A stretch of DNA of 64,000 nt from Fusarium oxysporum f. sp. lycopersici 4287 (Eukaryota > Ascomycota > Sordariomycetes > Hypocreales > Nectriaceae): contig NC_030994.1 of assembly GCF_000149955.1 (NCBI RefSeq), positions 2,472,366 to 2,536,365 on the forward strand, in the 5' to 3' direction. A program made the translations under genes and the position numbers. The notes beneath the pieces are model-generated. The model saw nothing but the letters and a program-made list of their open reading frames with translations. It ran no database searches and was not told the origin of the DNA. This document shows positions 45,462 through 57,467 of the stretch, one piece after another (position 1 is the first letter of the stretch; every line of letters begins with the position of its first letter).

Positions 45462-48169
45462 TTATGGAAAGTCATCATCTTCCAGTCCTTCAATCCGTTT
45501 CTCACCAACCTCACGAATCTTTTCTCCCAAGATCGTCCTTCCATATCTCTCTGCCACTCTACCAGCAGCCTCCATCATGCGACCTGTACGATCCCGCATG
45601 AGCTGTACCATCTCCAGCGCACGCATGCCTCGCTCTTCGCCTTCACGACACTCGACCGCCAGGAGTTGCAGAAGAGTCTTGTCGATCTCGAGTTCAAGAC
45701 GCGAGAGCTGCGAGCGCTGCGTGTGACTGCTCGATGTAGCCTCCACAAGATCTCGGAGCTGAGCTGCCTTTACGTTATGAAGCATGAACTGCTGCTCGAG
45801 CTTGCGAGTTTCTGAAGAACCATCCTCGTCTTCATCCTTATCTTCATCGCCATCGGCCATGTCAAGATCCTCAGATCCTTCTCGGGCTTTGCGCTTCGAG
45901 GTTTTAGGTGCTGATGATATAGGGATGGAGAACTCGAATTCAGACAGAAGTGGACGAGGGAAATAGGGGTACTGGTCACCACCCTTGAGAATGATGCAGT
46001 GGAACTTGTTATCAGCCACTGCAATAGGAAAGTAGGACTCGTTCTTGCGACCTGATGCTAAACGGTCCAGCAATTTCGTGTCTAGAAGAGGCACCCATGA
46101 TGCCCTTGAAGGCTGTCGCCAGTGAAGAAGTGTAAGAAGAGTGCCTGTTGAGTCGTAGATACAGGGGTCCTGGGTCGCAGGTTAGTCCGGTTCCTTATAC
46201 TGAGTCCTATAGAGGAGAAAACTTACACCGTTGTCCGAGAAGAAGACGCTCTTGAGTGTGGCACCCTCGGGAAGAGCTACTGTATCCTCGTTCTGGCAAA
46301 TCTCATCTCGCTTGACATTCTCAATGGTGTACAAAAGACGAGTGTTACCATCCGCACCCATGGGTCCATTACCCATAGTCAATACGTAATCCCTCCAGCT
46401 AGCACATGTCACCATTGGTGTGCTCTTGGGTCGATAGACACGATATGGCATGCCGAATAGGGTGTATACTCGTACATAGTTGGCACTAGTTGTGACTGTA
46501 ATAAAAGACTCACTCAAAGACATGGCCGTCACAGCTTCGTCCTTGGGGTAATTCAATGCGCCAGTCATATCGTTGCGTCCATGTCTCGTGCGGTCGATAG
46601 AATATGACTGCAGGGGCATCATCTTTAGGTGGGCATGAGAAGAGTGTGCCCATGCTCAGTCAGGCAGGCCTTGTCGTAGAGGAAGGTATCGCTAAAGTGA
46701 AAGTCTCGATGGAGTTCGTGATCGTAGAACTCAACTGTAACAGTGTGGTGTGAGTCCTGATCGACCGTCCAGACGAAACCAATCAGGTTCAGACAAAGGT
46801 ACTTGCGGTTCCCTCGCCAGGGAGTCGCTCCTGCGTTGAAATGNNNNNNNNNNNNNNNNNNNNNNNNNNNNNNNNNNNNNNNNNNNNNNNNNNNNNNNNN
46901 NNNNNNNNNNNNNNNNNNNNNNNNNNNNNNNNNNNNNNNNNNNNNNNNNNNNNNNNNNNNNNNNNGGTACCATACCCATCATCACCATCCCGAGCTCGTT
47001 TCTGGCCTTGTCCCAATGGTGTATCCAGCACCGTCATCGTCCTCCACGAAGTCATCGTCACCATATCCATCTCCGCCTTCGAGAAATGAGTCGAGACTTC
47101 CAAGTGACTCCCTTCGGGGTCTCGTTGGCAGACCTTGTTGCTTCTGGCCGTTGACTGGAGGCGGTCTTCGGTTCGCAGATAACTCGGCAAGGGGGTCGTG
47201 GATGAAGGGGGCAGGTTGTGTGGCCAGTTTTAACAGAGGCGAGAACTGGTCTGTTAGGAAGTCTGGGTAGATGTAGACTTCACCATCAGTGGTTGTGAAG
47301 GAGAGAATGTTCTTGGTAGGGTGCCACACAATGTCAATGACATTGGAGTAGTCGTATCTTGCAATGACGGACTGTGTCTTGGTTTCCCAGATGAGGACCT
47401 TTCCATCTTTGCTCGCTGATGCCAACATCGCACCATTGGGCGACCAGGCGATGGCAGTGATATCAGCCAAATGCCCGTTGGCGAAAGTTCTTTGTTTCTC
47501 CCAATCATTCTTGGAGATGATCTGGATGTCTCGAACGGGTGTCGGTACGGCAAATGCTCTACCGTCTGGATGCCACGCAACGCGTGTTGAGGTCTCGCTG
47601 TCTCCGTCGATAGCGCCAATGATACCATCCACCTTTCGAATCAGCTCTGGCTCTTCGGCTGTGAGAGAATATACATAAACAATTCCATCGGTGCCAGAAA
47701 GTGCAACCAATCGCCCTTGAGGATCGAAGCTGACATTTCGTACAGCCCGGGCATGCTCTCGAAGGTGCTTGACCTGTGTGATGTCCTTTGTGTTCACAAT
47801 CTTGACACTCAGCTCATCACTTGCCACAGCGCACCATTGACGATCATTAGTCAATGCAACATCGCGAATCGGCAGTACAGTTCGAGTAAGAAAGCGCTTA
47901 AAGGTATTTGTCTCGAGGGAGTATAAACTGACGGTGCCGTCCTCGGATCCAACAACAAAGAATTCGTCTCCAGCGGCAACAGCCATGTTCTGTTCCTGGC
48001 AATCATCTATATTGATCGGTTCTCCATCAGATCCTGTTTTGTAGAGACGAATCGTGTTGTTGGAGCCTACTGTGACAAGACGACTTCCATCGGGAGTGTA
48101 GGCACAGCGAGTAGTTCCTTGTGTATGGGCGGGCCGAGGCCGTGGTTTAGAAGCGATTGTCGAGTCCAT
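45462..48169 (-). CDS. CTF4: CTF4/Mcl1/SepB replisome WD40 protein, with gap and frameshifts
   Basis: Replication-fork adaptor that links the CMG helicase to DNA polymerase alpha and supports sister chromatid cohesion. The N-terminal WD40 propeller is intact (48169 down to about 47160): RCAYTPDGSRLVTVGSNNTI, GSEDGTVSLY, WSPNGAMLASASKDGKVLIW. An acidic linker follows, then a 122-base gap. The second propeller continues after it (HFNAGATPWRGNRKYLCLNL, FHFSDTFLYDKACLTEH, VTAMSLSESFITVTTSANYV, WRDYVLTMGNG), then VFFSDNG. An intron (46170-46226) separates DPCIYDSTGTLLTLLHWR and the helical C-terminus. To read the family sequence the frame must change three times, near 47018, 46650 and 46546, each as one extra base in a short G or C run. 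I take these as sequence errors next to a gap rather than a pseudogene. Confidence 0.85.
46844..46965. other. Assembly gap (122 N) inside CTF4
   Basis: The gap removes about 40 codons between the acidic linker and the second propeller of CTF4, if its length is true. Confidence 1.
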
Positions 48170-48537
48170 GGTCGTCGATGTGATATTGTTTTAGTCGTTC
48201 AGATCAACGAGCAATGGGATATTTGCTATGATAGAAAAAGGGCGATGATGGGTGGTGGTTGGTTTAGAAGTGGGACAGGCGTTTGTCGGGAGACGCGTCT
48301 GAGCGCGTCGCAATTAAAGTCGCGGAAAGACCCCGCGCCATTACAGGGAAGAGCTCCACTAAAATTCAACTCCCACCCAAAGATCTCCAACTCTTTTATG
48401 GTTGCCTACCTAACCTGGATCAAGAGATAATATCACGAGTTAGACTCACGACAAGCACAGTATCTACCACTTAGGCTAATATTGCGTTCCGGTATCAGAA
48501 CCTGTTGCTATAACACGTATAAATCTTCATCATCAAA
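48170..48537. promoter_or_regulatory. Shared divergent promoter, CTF4 and WD40 gene
   Basis: Only 368 bases separate the two start codons. An ACGCGTC sequence near 48292-48298 contains ACGCGT, the MluI cell-cycle box core bound by MBF-type factors, which fits the replication role of CTF4. A second partial core (GCGCGTC) follows at about 48303. This assignment is inference from the motif alone. Confidence 0.45.
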
Positions 48538-49818
48538 ATGCAATCTGCAGACCGTGATCACTTCTTCGAGACAGAGTATGTACAACCGTATCTCCTATTA
48601 CAAAGCTATAACCAACCAACCCTACAGTGCTGTTCAAGCTTCGCGGCAACGCAAGGCTGCCAAGGCAAGCAACAAAAATGGCAATCCCGTAATTATGAAG
48701 TCCAAGATTCTTGCAGCTGTCCCAGACCCTGCTGCACCTCTCACTTGTGTGTTCATCGCTGAGTCTGCTGGCGCTGTTCGCCGAATCAACCTCGAGGTAT
48801 GTCTGGATACTCTAAAGAAGCTACATCTACTAACCATTTATAGACCTCAGAGACCAAAACGACTTACCGTGGACCAAAGGCCCCTGTAACTTGCCTTGCA
48901 ACAGGAGGTCAAGATAACAAGACGGTTTTTGCAGGTTCGTGGGACAAGGACATCTGGTCATGGGACATTGAGACCGCCAAACCTGGCCGCAAGTTCAGCG
49001 GCCATACCGACTTTGTAAAGACCATCATCTGTGCTACAGTCTCAGGCAAGCACATTCTCATCAGCGGAGGTGCCGACAAGAAGATTTTCGTCTGGGACGT
49101 AGAGTCAGGTAAACGACTACATACCCTGCAAGATCCCACCACGACAATGCTTGCCGTCCAGCACCTTGCCATCGATCCCGTACTCAGCGATCCTACCACT
49201 GTCGTATTTGCCAGCGGAGGCAGCGACCCGCACATCCGACGGTGGAAAGTCACCCTGGACAGTTACGAACAGCTGCCCGAATCTTTCTCCGACCGCCCCG
49301 ATGCTGAGCGACTTACCATCCAGGAACACGAGACCAGCGTTTACCGACTTGTCTTTGACCAAATGAGTGAGGATGCAGACCTCTGGACTGCCAGTGCTGA
49401 CGGAACTGCAAAATGCCTGGCGCGTTCAAGGAACTTTGTCGCTGATGACACACTCACACACGGGGACTATGTACGAGGTGTTCTCGTAACAGACCAATGG
49501 GTCATCACGGCAGGCCGCGATGAGAATGTCAAGGTTTGGGATCGCTCATCTGGTAAACTGTACTGTACATTGGTTGGCCATTACGAAGAAGTCACCGACC
49601 TCGTTCTGCTCCAGGACACCGACGGTACCCCTCGCAGGGTTTGCAGTGTTGGTATCGACGGTACTGTCCGCACTTGGCCGCTTGGAAAGTCTGAGCTTGA
49701 CGAGGTCCTTGTCAAGATCCAGGAGGCTGCGGAACCCAAAAAGGAAGAAGAAGAGAAGGATGGCAATGTGTTGACGGCTGAGGAAGAAGCTGAGCTCGCA
49801 GAACTCATGGACGACTAG
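48538..49818 (+). CDS. WD40 repeat protein of unknown role, 393 aa
   Basis: Three exons: 48538-48575, 48628-48796 and 48844-49818, with introns of 52 and 47 nt that restore an unbroken frame. The product is a single seven-bladed-type WD40 propeller. Recognisable blades include FAGSWDKDIWSWDIE, LISGGADKKIFVWDVESGK, FASGGSDPHIRRWKV, LWTASADGTAKCL, VITAGRDENVKVWDRSSGK and VCSVGIDGTVRTWPL. The C-terminal 35 residues are acidic and helical (EEEEKDGNVLTAEEEAELAE). I do not recognise a named orthologue, although the sequence looks conserved. It shares a 368-base divergent promoter with CTF4. Confidence 0.85.
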
Positions 49819-49899
49819 ACCACCTCAGCAAAATAGCAACACTAACATAACTTTCCCACCTTTCAGAATAGTTGGGCTCTGACCGTCTTTCTCACGGTC

Positions 49900-50045
49900 A
49901 CTCAGACACGCAACAGCCGCTCCACTCGTAGCGTCTAGAATCTTGCGCCCATCACTGGTGTTGAGATAAATCCCCTCCGTCGACTCAATAAGAGCCGCGG
50001 GATGTTTCTGAAAATTTTTGTAGAGAAGACTGTTTGTGGGTGCCA
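49900..50045 (-). pseudogene. N-terminal fragment of a class III aminotransferase
   Basis: Next to the third gap, the minus strand reads about 40 residues typical of the N-terminus of PLP-dependent class III aminotransferases: TNSLLYKNFQKHPAALI, ESTEGIYLNTSDGRKILD, ATSGAAVACL. The family normally continues with a GHG-type motif and more than 350 further residues. Here the match stops after VACL, the frame ends at 49825, and the facing WD40 gene begins its stop at 49818, so the body of the enzyme cannot lie downstream. The start codon probably falls in the gap. It is either a truncated relic or a mis-assembly that has lost the remainder. Confidence 0.65.
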
Positions 50046-50225
50046 NNNNNNNNNNNNNNNNNNNNNNNNNNNNNNNNNNNNNNNNNNNNNNNNNNNNNNN
50101 NNNNNNNNNNNNNNNNNNNNNNNNNNNNNNNNNNNNNNNNNNNNNNNNNNNNNNNNNNNNNNNNNNNNNNNNNNNNNNNNNNNNNNNNNNNNNNNNNNNN
50201 NNNNNNNNNNNNNNNNNNNNNNNNN
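50046..50225. other. Assembly gap (180 N)
   Basis: Unsequenced bases immediately upstream of the aminotransferase fragment. Confidence 1.
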
Positions 50226-53200
50226 CCGCATTCAAGTCGTGTAAACCATAGGTTTCAACTCGCTGTTCTAAGCTACGACAGCTTGGATCGTGTCTTAGAC
50301 TCCGTGTGCAAGTGCTGTCAGACAGTGACCTGTATTGACGGCACCTCTCCTTTTCCATGTGCAGAGACAAACACTAAAAAGTAACCTTGTATGCCGCCTC
50401 GTATCAATTTACAAGGCTCAATGTCGATGGCCAACCAGAAGCACCATGGCTACACCAACGAGGAATATGTCTCATATGGCTCTGACGTGTTGGCCACTAA
50501 TTCCTTATACTGGGATACAACGATCTGTCAAGAAAAAGGAATGTATTCCTAGGTAACAGGGACATGGCAAGTGATAAAATCTGTTGTCACAAATGACAGG
50601 ATCTGATCCCCAGCGCATCACATACTCGTCACGTTTTAATTGTCCGTGGTGCTTGCTTTTGATTCAGCCGCAAAGCGCTGGCCATAACAAACAGCGCTGA
50701 TAGTTTACTTTCTAGCAATTGTCTGCCAGCGTTGCGGGGTCTATGCTGCAGGAGAGATGCGAATATAGCTTTGCCTAATCGCACAAATCGCTGGTATAGC
50801 TGAAAACAGCAAGATAGAACACCTCCCTTACGCATTGATGTTGTTTTGTTCAAACGTAACACAGAGCAACGACGGGTGTATTAAGCACTCACTGATGCAC
50901 TCAGCCGTGGTGTTAGGGATTGTTGCCGAACTTGAACTCAAAGTTTCGTCCTGTGAAACCGTGAAGTTGCACAATTCATTAAACAAACTTGGATCCCGTT
51001 TTGGGCTTCGAAGTTCTCGTGGCTTACCCGAGCAACTTTAACTTGAAAGTTTACCACAAGCCACAAGCCCGATGATTGTCAACAATAATGGCTCCGAGTT
51101 GGTCAATGAAGATCCTTTCCAAATCTTCAATGTCACCATACCATTCCAACTGATCTACTCTGTACCGAAAGTCAGCTTCCTTCATGCACTGTAAATCCAA
51201 TGCGCCCGATCTCTATCGGCCAAGACTGGCCCCCTTGCTCACGAACGTGACATATTCAAACATCCTGGCCATTCCCCAAGATTGCAAATTTGTTAAGTTT
51301 GCGTATGGAGTAGGCTGTTCATTCTCCGCCTCGTAAGTATCCTGGACCCTGTTCAGTGACAATTGTGTCCCTAAAGTGGACCTGTCGTCAAGCCGAGTAT
51401 CCATGTTAGTTCACAGAATTCATAAAAAACATAATCGACATGTGCTGTGTTATGTTTTTCGGGGAAAGGGAAAGACGTCGCCTTTTCACCCGCATCGGCG
51501 TCACTTGTGAGTGATCATTATCAAAATGAGCATAAGCCACGTTGTTGCTGAACAGATTTGTCGTAAATGAGAAAAGTTAGTATGCTGAATTGAAACGATA
51601 GCCATAAGCCACAGGCACGGCACACGTTATGACGATGCCTGCCAAACTTCGATCTGGTAAGACATGCAGGCCCTACTCCGAACAGTCGGAACCCATTGCT
51701 CTCTACCAGCGTGTACTGCATGAGCAGCACCAGTTCGCAGTATGCTTGGCTTCTGCAGGATCGCAAGGTGCTGCTGCAAGGCGGGCTCATACTCCCAACC
51801 CTCCCTCTGACAGTCACGAAACGATGGTTGTTCGGTCCAGTCGTAGATGGTCCAAGGAGGATCAATAACTAGTACTGCTGCGTCCAAAACTACCATCAAG
51901 TGGTTCCGAAGTCGTTTCCTTTGTCTTTCTAGGACTTGGCAAGTCACACTAGCAAGCAAGCAAACAAACAAACCGTAAGTGGGGGGTCGAATAGCCGCGT
52001 GGTGCGAAGCGTCTCGAGGTTGATGTCAATGCTACCCTTGTCGAAAGGATCTAGTGAGATCGCGAGACATATGACTGATTCAGACATCACCACGACGCTA
52101 AAAGTCTGTTGGATAGTTGCGGTAACCTACTACGTCTTGTATTGAATACCGCGGATTGCGCTGAGCATCACCTGTATACGGTAAATGAGGTAATTACCAA
52201 GACCCTAGATTGAAAGCTTAACCGCCCCGTTTTGCATGCTGATCAGCATTGTGAATATGTATGGGCCAGCGATCGCCATTTGAGATTTTCGGATTTTCGG
52301 AAGATGATGGCCAAAATAGAATTCGAAACCCGTTAATCGACGTGGGGGGATCGACGGTGTATTTAATGGCCCACAATGCCAGAAGCTATCCACAAGGCTT
52401 GAGCATACTATTTCCTTACCTTGCATTTTCCCTTTTCCATTGATTAGTTCAAGTTAGAGTCGAAGCCCTTGTGGTAATTGAAGCACAGCAAACATTGTAA
52501 TGATCCCGCTTACTGTGCAACGCTTGACAAATAGGCTTCGAGCCGGTAGCTTCCTCACCCTGTATCGTGTGTAGCCACAGTAAAAGGCCAGTTTAAGCCG
52601 ACGGCTTGGGAGTTTTGCGTGGAAGCTGAAAATGGGCTGGCTAGTATGACATGAGAGGCTGCAATACGCGCAGTGTCCAATGCCAACTAGAACATGCGAC
52701 AGCTATTTCCGGTTTCTGTTTCATGTTTTAGCTCAGTGTTTCTTTTTGGGGCTTGAATCTTAAGAGGAATCGGGTAATAACGACCGAATAGATGATAATG
52801 GCTATCGGCGATATGATATGTTATAGAATGGGGTCAGCTCTATTGTGCATGACCGAATCGCTACCGAAATCCATACTTGGGTTGAAGACATCATAAAGGG
52901 ATAATGCGTCTCAGCTGAGCCTAGACCAGATCCTGGATCATGGAATATCCTTGACGGGGGCCCTTGCACTGTGGGACTGGGCCGTGAGCTGCAACATGGA
53001 ACATGGGACATGGGTGCTGTCAATCCCTGTAATTTGAGCAAACAGTTTCTCTGCCCCAGACGCACGACACGCAAGGACCTCGCTACCTTGCGTATTGCAA
53101 TTGGTGTTTGTATTTGTGCTACGTATGCTGAGTGGTCTCACTGCATACTTGGCAAATGCGTTGGAGGTAAGGGAGATTTACTGCAGGTGCCCGATAGCTT

Positions 53201-54166
53201 GGTTCCAAGTTGCGAGCAGCCCAATCCCAGTCAGCCCGATAACCCAGCCGGCTGGGATAGGATAGGCATTCAAACAGCACGGAAATGGACATTGATATCG
53301 ACCTCGAAGCTTGGACCTCCCATCCAGTTCATATCGGCATTGTTCTGTTTGGCTCCAGCTCAGGAGGCTAAACAAGCCCAAAAGCAACCCTGCAGTGATG
53401 AGAGTGATTAACTGGCGGGATGGGTCTCGGCGTCTCTATGCTGTTCGTTCGTCGGGGCTCCTTCGTGGATGTATGGAGACCCAACAGATTCTCAATAAAC
53501 CGCTAGAGTGGCTTGCGTTTTTGCTGCGGTAGCCCGATTCTTGCAGGGTTCAACAACGACCTGAAATCCTGGGCCTAGAATGGAGACTGATGAACGAGTT
53601 CAAGTGGAATTAGAGGAGTCGGCATCCGTTGACAGTGGAGAAGAACTGACGACCTGACCTGCAGCTTCTATACCTGGAGCATGCACCACCTGCACCTGCA
53701 CCTGCCTTGAATTAGATATTAGTCGTAGTTGCCTCCAACTTTCAGGTCGTTCTTTCCAGTTTACATCTCGATGGCACTTGCTTCAAAGTTCTTACTCCTC
53801 TTTCTTACCTTTTCTGAATGAGCATTCTTTTCTTTACCCTCTCTCCTCCCCAGGCCGGGATCTTTAATTACATTCATCACGTCTCATATCTGAGCGCATT
53901 TTATCATTCAACTGGAGAAATACCCTTGTAAGATCATTTCTTTATCCATTCCGATGTCGACCTCACTAATCATCGGATAGAGTTTCTTATGTGTAATTGG
54001 GCGTGTTTCATACCAAAAGTTTCTCGGCTGCTCCCTTTCACCAACCCCTCGAACGGACCAAGCATTCCATCAGCACAATCCCTTACTTTAATTCGACCTT
54101 TCCCGTTTACTATTCTTTTTTTCCACTAAGAGATCGTCCGAATCAGTGGCGCCTCGAGTGTTCATC
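50226..54166. other. 3.9-kb gene-poor region upstream of the 980-aa gene
   Basis: No supported coding frame. The last 400 bases or so (about 53760-54125) are strongly C/T-rich and look like the promoter and long 5' leader of the following gene. A CCTGCA-type direct repeat (CACCTGCACCTGCACCTGCC) lies near 53685-53706. Elsewhere nothing is recognised. Confidence 0.55.
53685..53706. repeat. Short CACCTG tandem repeat
   Basis: Three to four overlapping copies of CACCTGCA in tandem, read directly. CACCTG is an E-box-like hexamer, but a regulatory role here is not shown. Confidence 0.6.
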
Positions 54167-57162
54167 ATGTCCACCGACAACAAGCTCCTTGGGAGCGTCG
54201 TTGCCTTCGAAGGCCATGTAGACACGATATCAACACAGCTACGACTGCTTCCAACTTCACCAAATATTTTAATACTTCCAAGCATTCAAAATTATATCTC
54301 CAATAGGGACTTAAAAAACCGTTCAGACGTTCGAGTTTATGTCAAGAAAATCCACGAGGCCACAGTAGCTCGTTACGAAGCTGCTCAAGCTTTCCTTCAT
54401 GGTTCAACAGCAAGTGGTAGGCGACTCGTATTTATAAACGGCGGTACCCCGAGTGCCCGAACACTTTGCATCAGAGCCATTATGGACTACGAAACAGATG
54501 GAGACTACTGCCGTGCCGAGTCGTTATTCAACCAGCTAGTTAAGGATGGAGTGGTGGGCCTGGATAATCCAGTTAGAGACTGGAGAAGGCAGGACATGTA
54601 TCAACCGAAGGATAAAGGAGACCAAGAACAGGAGTTCGAAGATCCCATAACACGAGCTATGCGAGCTGCCGACGCCTTGGACCGACAAACAGCATCACTT
54701 CAACCCTCCAATGAACTCGATTTGACCCTTACGCCCCGCCCGCGAAGTAACAGCTTGCCGCTCTACGGCTATGAGGACAACTTCGGGGATGATGCCCCAT
54801 TCTTTGTTTTTGGTGCCGCGAATAAAGATGAAGGTGGGAGTACAGCTGATGAAGCTCCGGGCTGTTCTTACTCACCCCAAGCTTGCAGGTTTTCTGCGAG
54901 GCATTATGACCGGTCTGCAGGTCGCATCTATCACGATGTTTCCAATCTACATTCCCCTTCACCAAGGGCTTCTTTCCTTGCATCCCCCAGCTGTGTTGGC
55001 GAAGCCTACGGCTTGATGGCTGCCCCTGTATCCCCTGCCCTCGAAGGCTTGAGCCCAAGATCCGATGTTTTGAGCATCCCGTCCACAGATAATGTCGTGT
55101 ACGGGGAAGCTTCATTAGTGGACATGAGGTCTCCAGGCCGCAGTCCAACTCTGTCTCGAGTCAAATCTCTGGACAGAATCTACCCGGCCAGTCCCAGGTA
55201 TCGGGATCTTTGTGTTTCTGCAGTCACTTCAGGACTTGCACGGCAACTAGAGAGTGATCCGGGGCCAGAATTATTGAAAGCCCATCGGCATTCACAAACA
55301 ATAACCACAAACCCCAAGGAGCTCGTTTCCAACAGACGCAGCTACATAGAGGGACCCCAAACTGTTATTGTGAGAACCAATCTCCCAATCATCAAAGTGG
55401 CTCCGGTCCCCTTGGAGAAGAGGCGGAAACCTGCACGGGCATCGTACGTGGATAGAGGTACTGATGCCGAGCACATTTCTGGACCAGAGGAAACCTTCCA
55501 ACCAGTACTGCCCTTCATGGAAGACCTGGTGGTGCACTTCAGGGAGGAGGTCCCCGAACCTTTGCTCAATTCTGTCACTCATGGGCTTAGAATGGGTCAA
55601 TTTCCCGCGGCTATTTATTCACCTACTTCCGAAACAGACGACGGCAATGCTCTGGTTCCAGGAACACCTGAGTCCAACACTATCACAGACGTAAGCTGCG
55701 CAGAAAGCCAATGCGAGGAGTCAGCTGTCACCGACCAATCCATCCTTTCGGACGAATATGATCCGTTCGCATATAATCAGCCCGTCTGGCCCAACAAGCC
55801 TATCCCAAGTGTGCCCAAGCTTAAGGTTGCACGACCTCCAACACCAGTTCGGACTCCTCCACCCCTGGTTTCGGATGTCGACAGCAAGTTTCACGACCTT
55901 CGAATTAATGGTCAAGAAACAGCCATCACTGTACAGAACTCACTGCGTTCTGTCCTCCAGGAACACTTCCCCCCAGAAACTCAAGGCTACCGGCAGTTCC
56001 AGTTTTCTCTTTTGCCAGAGCTTGAAGGGTTGTGGAACCCAGTCTTTTGGGAGACTGGGAGTAACGATAGCCGTGGATCTTGCCATAGAATCGACCAGAT
56101 CCTAGCTATTGGAGCCCAGAGAGGTGTGAAGAGGGACTATACTTGCGCGATCACAGGACAGCTTGAGAAGCTAGGAACAAAATGCAACGGTATGAGCCGA
56201 AGTGGCCGACTGGACTTCAGGTATGTACTTGACTCTGCTCCATCTTGTGCTGCTTAAAACTCACACTGGGCAGGTACCTTCTTGCCAATGCCATGCAGGC
56301 GTATACGACCCAGCCTTTGGCCAGCCAGGCCAAAGACAACCCTTTTGCGAATTCGTTCCTACTCGCGACCCTCATTATTCCGCACCTCGAAACGTATCTT
56401 GCCCTTCACGCAGAGGTGAGGTATCTTCTCCTTGAATATCCGCCTGAGCATCTTGCGACGGTGTTGGCTCTTCAAAAGCTCGTTGGAGTAGAGTTGATGA
56501 AGGTGGCTCAGATCGTTGATGCCAGCAGCAAGAGCATTCCCTTCACTCATCTACGTGGAAACTCCATCACCGGCCCAGAACAAGGACCTGTTGGGCGCTT
56601 CGGGAAGACTTTCCCACAAAACTCGGGCTCTGGCTATGACGTTACAGTTTCTAAAGCCAACTTCCTCATCACGTCAACTGCAACTGATGCAGAAATCGCA
56701 ACTTTTATTGCGACCATCTCGAGGATCCTGTCCAAGACTTCTGATTTCTATGTCCCTCACGAGCCTCCCAAGAAGCCGTCCCCAAAGAAGTCTAAGCCGC
56801 CATCTATCACAGGAACCTTCTCCCCTTTCCCACGTGTGCCATCAGCGACTCATAGCCCACCCATGTCCCCGGCACTTGGGGCGTCTTTGGGAGCGGCACT
56901 ATCAGGGTCATCTGCGGTTCCGAGTCGAGCCCCTTCCATTGCTGAAACAGTTAAGACAGTAAAGTCTTCCAGAAGCAAGCAAAGTCGATCCTATTCAAAG
57001 CGAAAGCCTTCCGCGATTGATGCTCGATCGATCTTAACTATGTATGTTGATGACAGCGACTGGGATCAAGAAGACCGACGGATTATGCCGCTCCTTGAGG
57101 ATAAGGCCGAGAGGCGAAAAGGCAACTCCCACAAGGCACTCAAGTTCCTCGGCCTGTCGTGA
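54167..57162 (+). CDS. Large ascomycete protein of unknown function, 980 aa
   Basis: Two exons: 54167-56220 and 56274-57162, with a 53-nt intron (GTATGT...CAG) in phase 2 that joins GRLDFR to YLLANAMQ. The N-terminal 150 residues look folded: NKLLGSVVAFEGHVDTISTQ, LRLLPTSPNILILPSIQNYI, GRRLVFINGGTPSARTLCIR. A long, mostly disordered middle (about 180-600) is Ser/Pro-rich with repeated SPR/SPS motifs. The region at 600-830 again looks folded and helical (YRQFQFSLLPELEGLW, NSFLLATLIIPHLETYL, LATVLALQKLVGVELMKV). A basic Ser/Pro-rich tail ends HKALKFLGLS. I recall similar proteins in filamentous ascomycetes under the uninformative name 'gastric mucin-like'. I do not assign a function. The ATG at 54167 is preferred over an upstream in-frame GTG. 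Confidence 0.82.
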
Positions 57163-57467
57163 TCCCAAAAAGAACGAATACACATGGCCATATGAGAAAT
57201 ATGGCTGTAATGATGTTATGATCTCGCCCAATGTGGCATTTTCTTTTGTTGTTATTTTTTGGGGCGAGGATTTACGATGATGGCCAGGAGACTGGAAAAA
57301 GATAAAAGTCATGATGTTGTTGTGAATAGAGTAATGTTTGTCAACACTTTTATTCCATCTACGGTCTGGGGATAGGACTTAAGAAGTTATGGGATGTAAT
57401 AATAATTGTAGATTATCTTTAGGTAAAGTCGTCGGTAATTGAAGGGGTTTTTACGAAATAATTATAC
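57163..57467. other. Convergent 3' intergenic region
   Basis: 305 bases with the 3' ends of the 980-aa and 102-aa genes; A/T-rich; nothing else seen. Confidence 0.55.

Noticed and set aside
54146..54166. Upstream extension of the 980-aa protein
   Set aside because: The extension begins with GTG; the first ATG at 54167 is the natural start.
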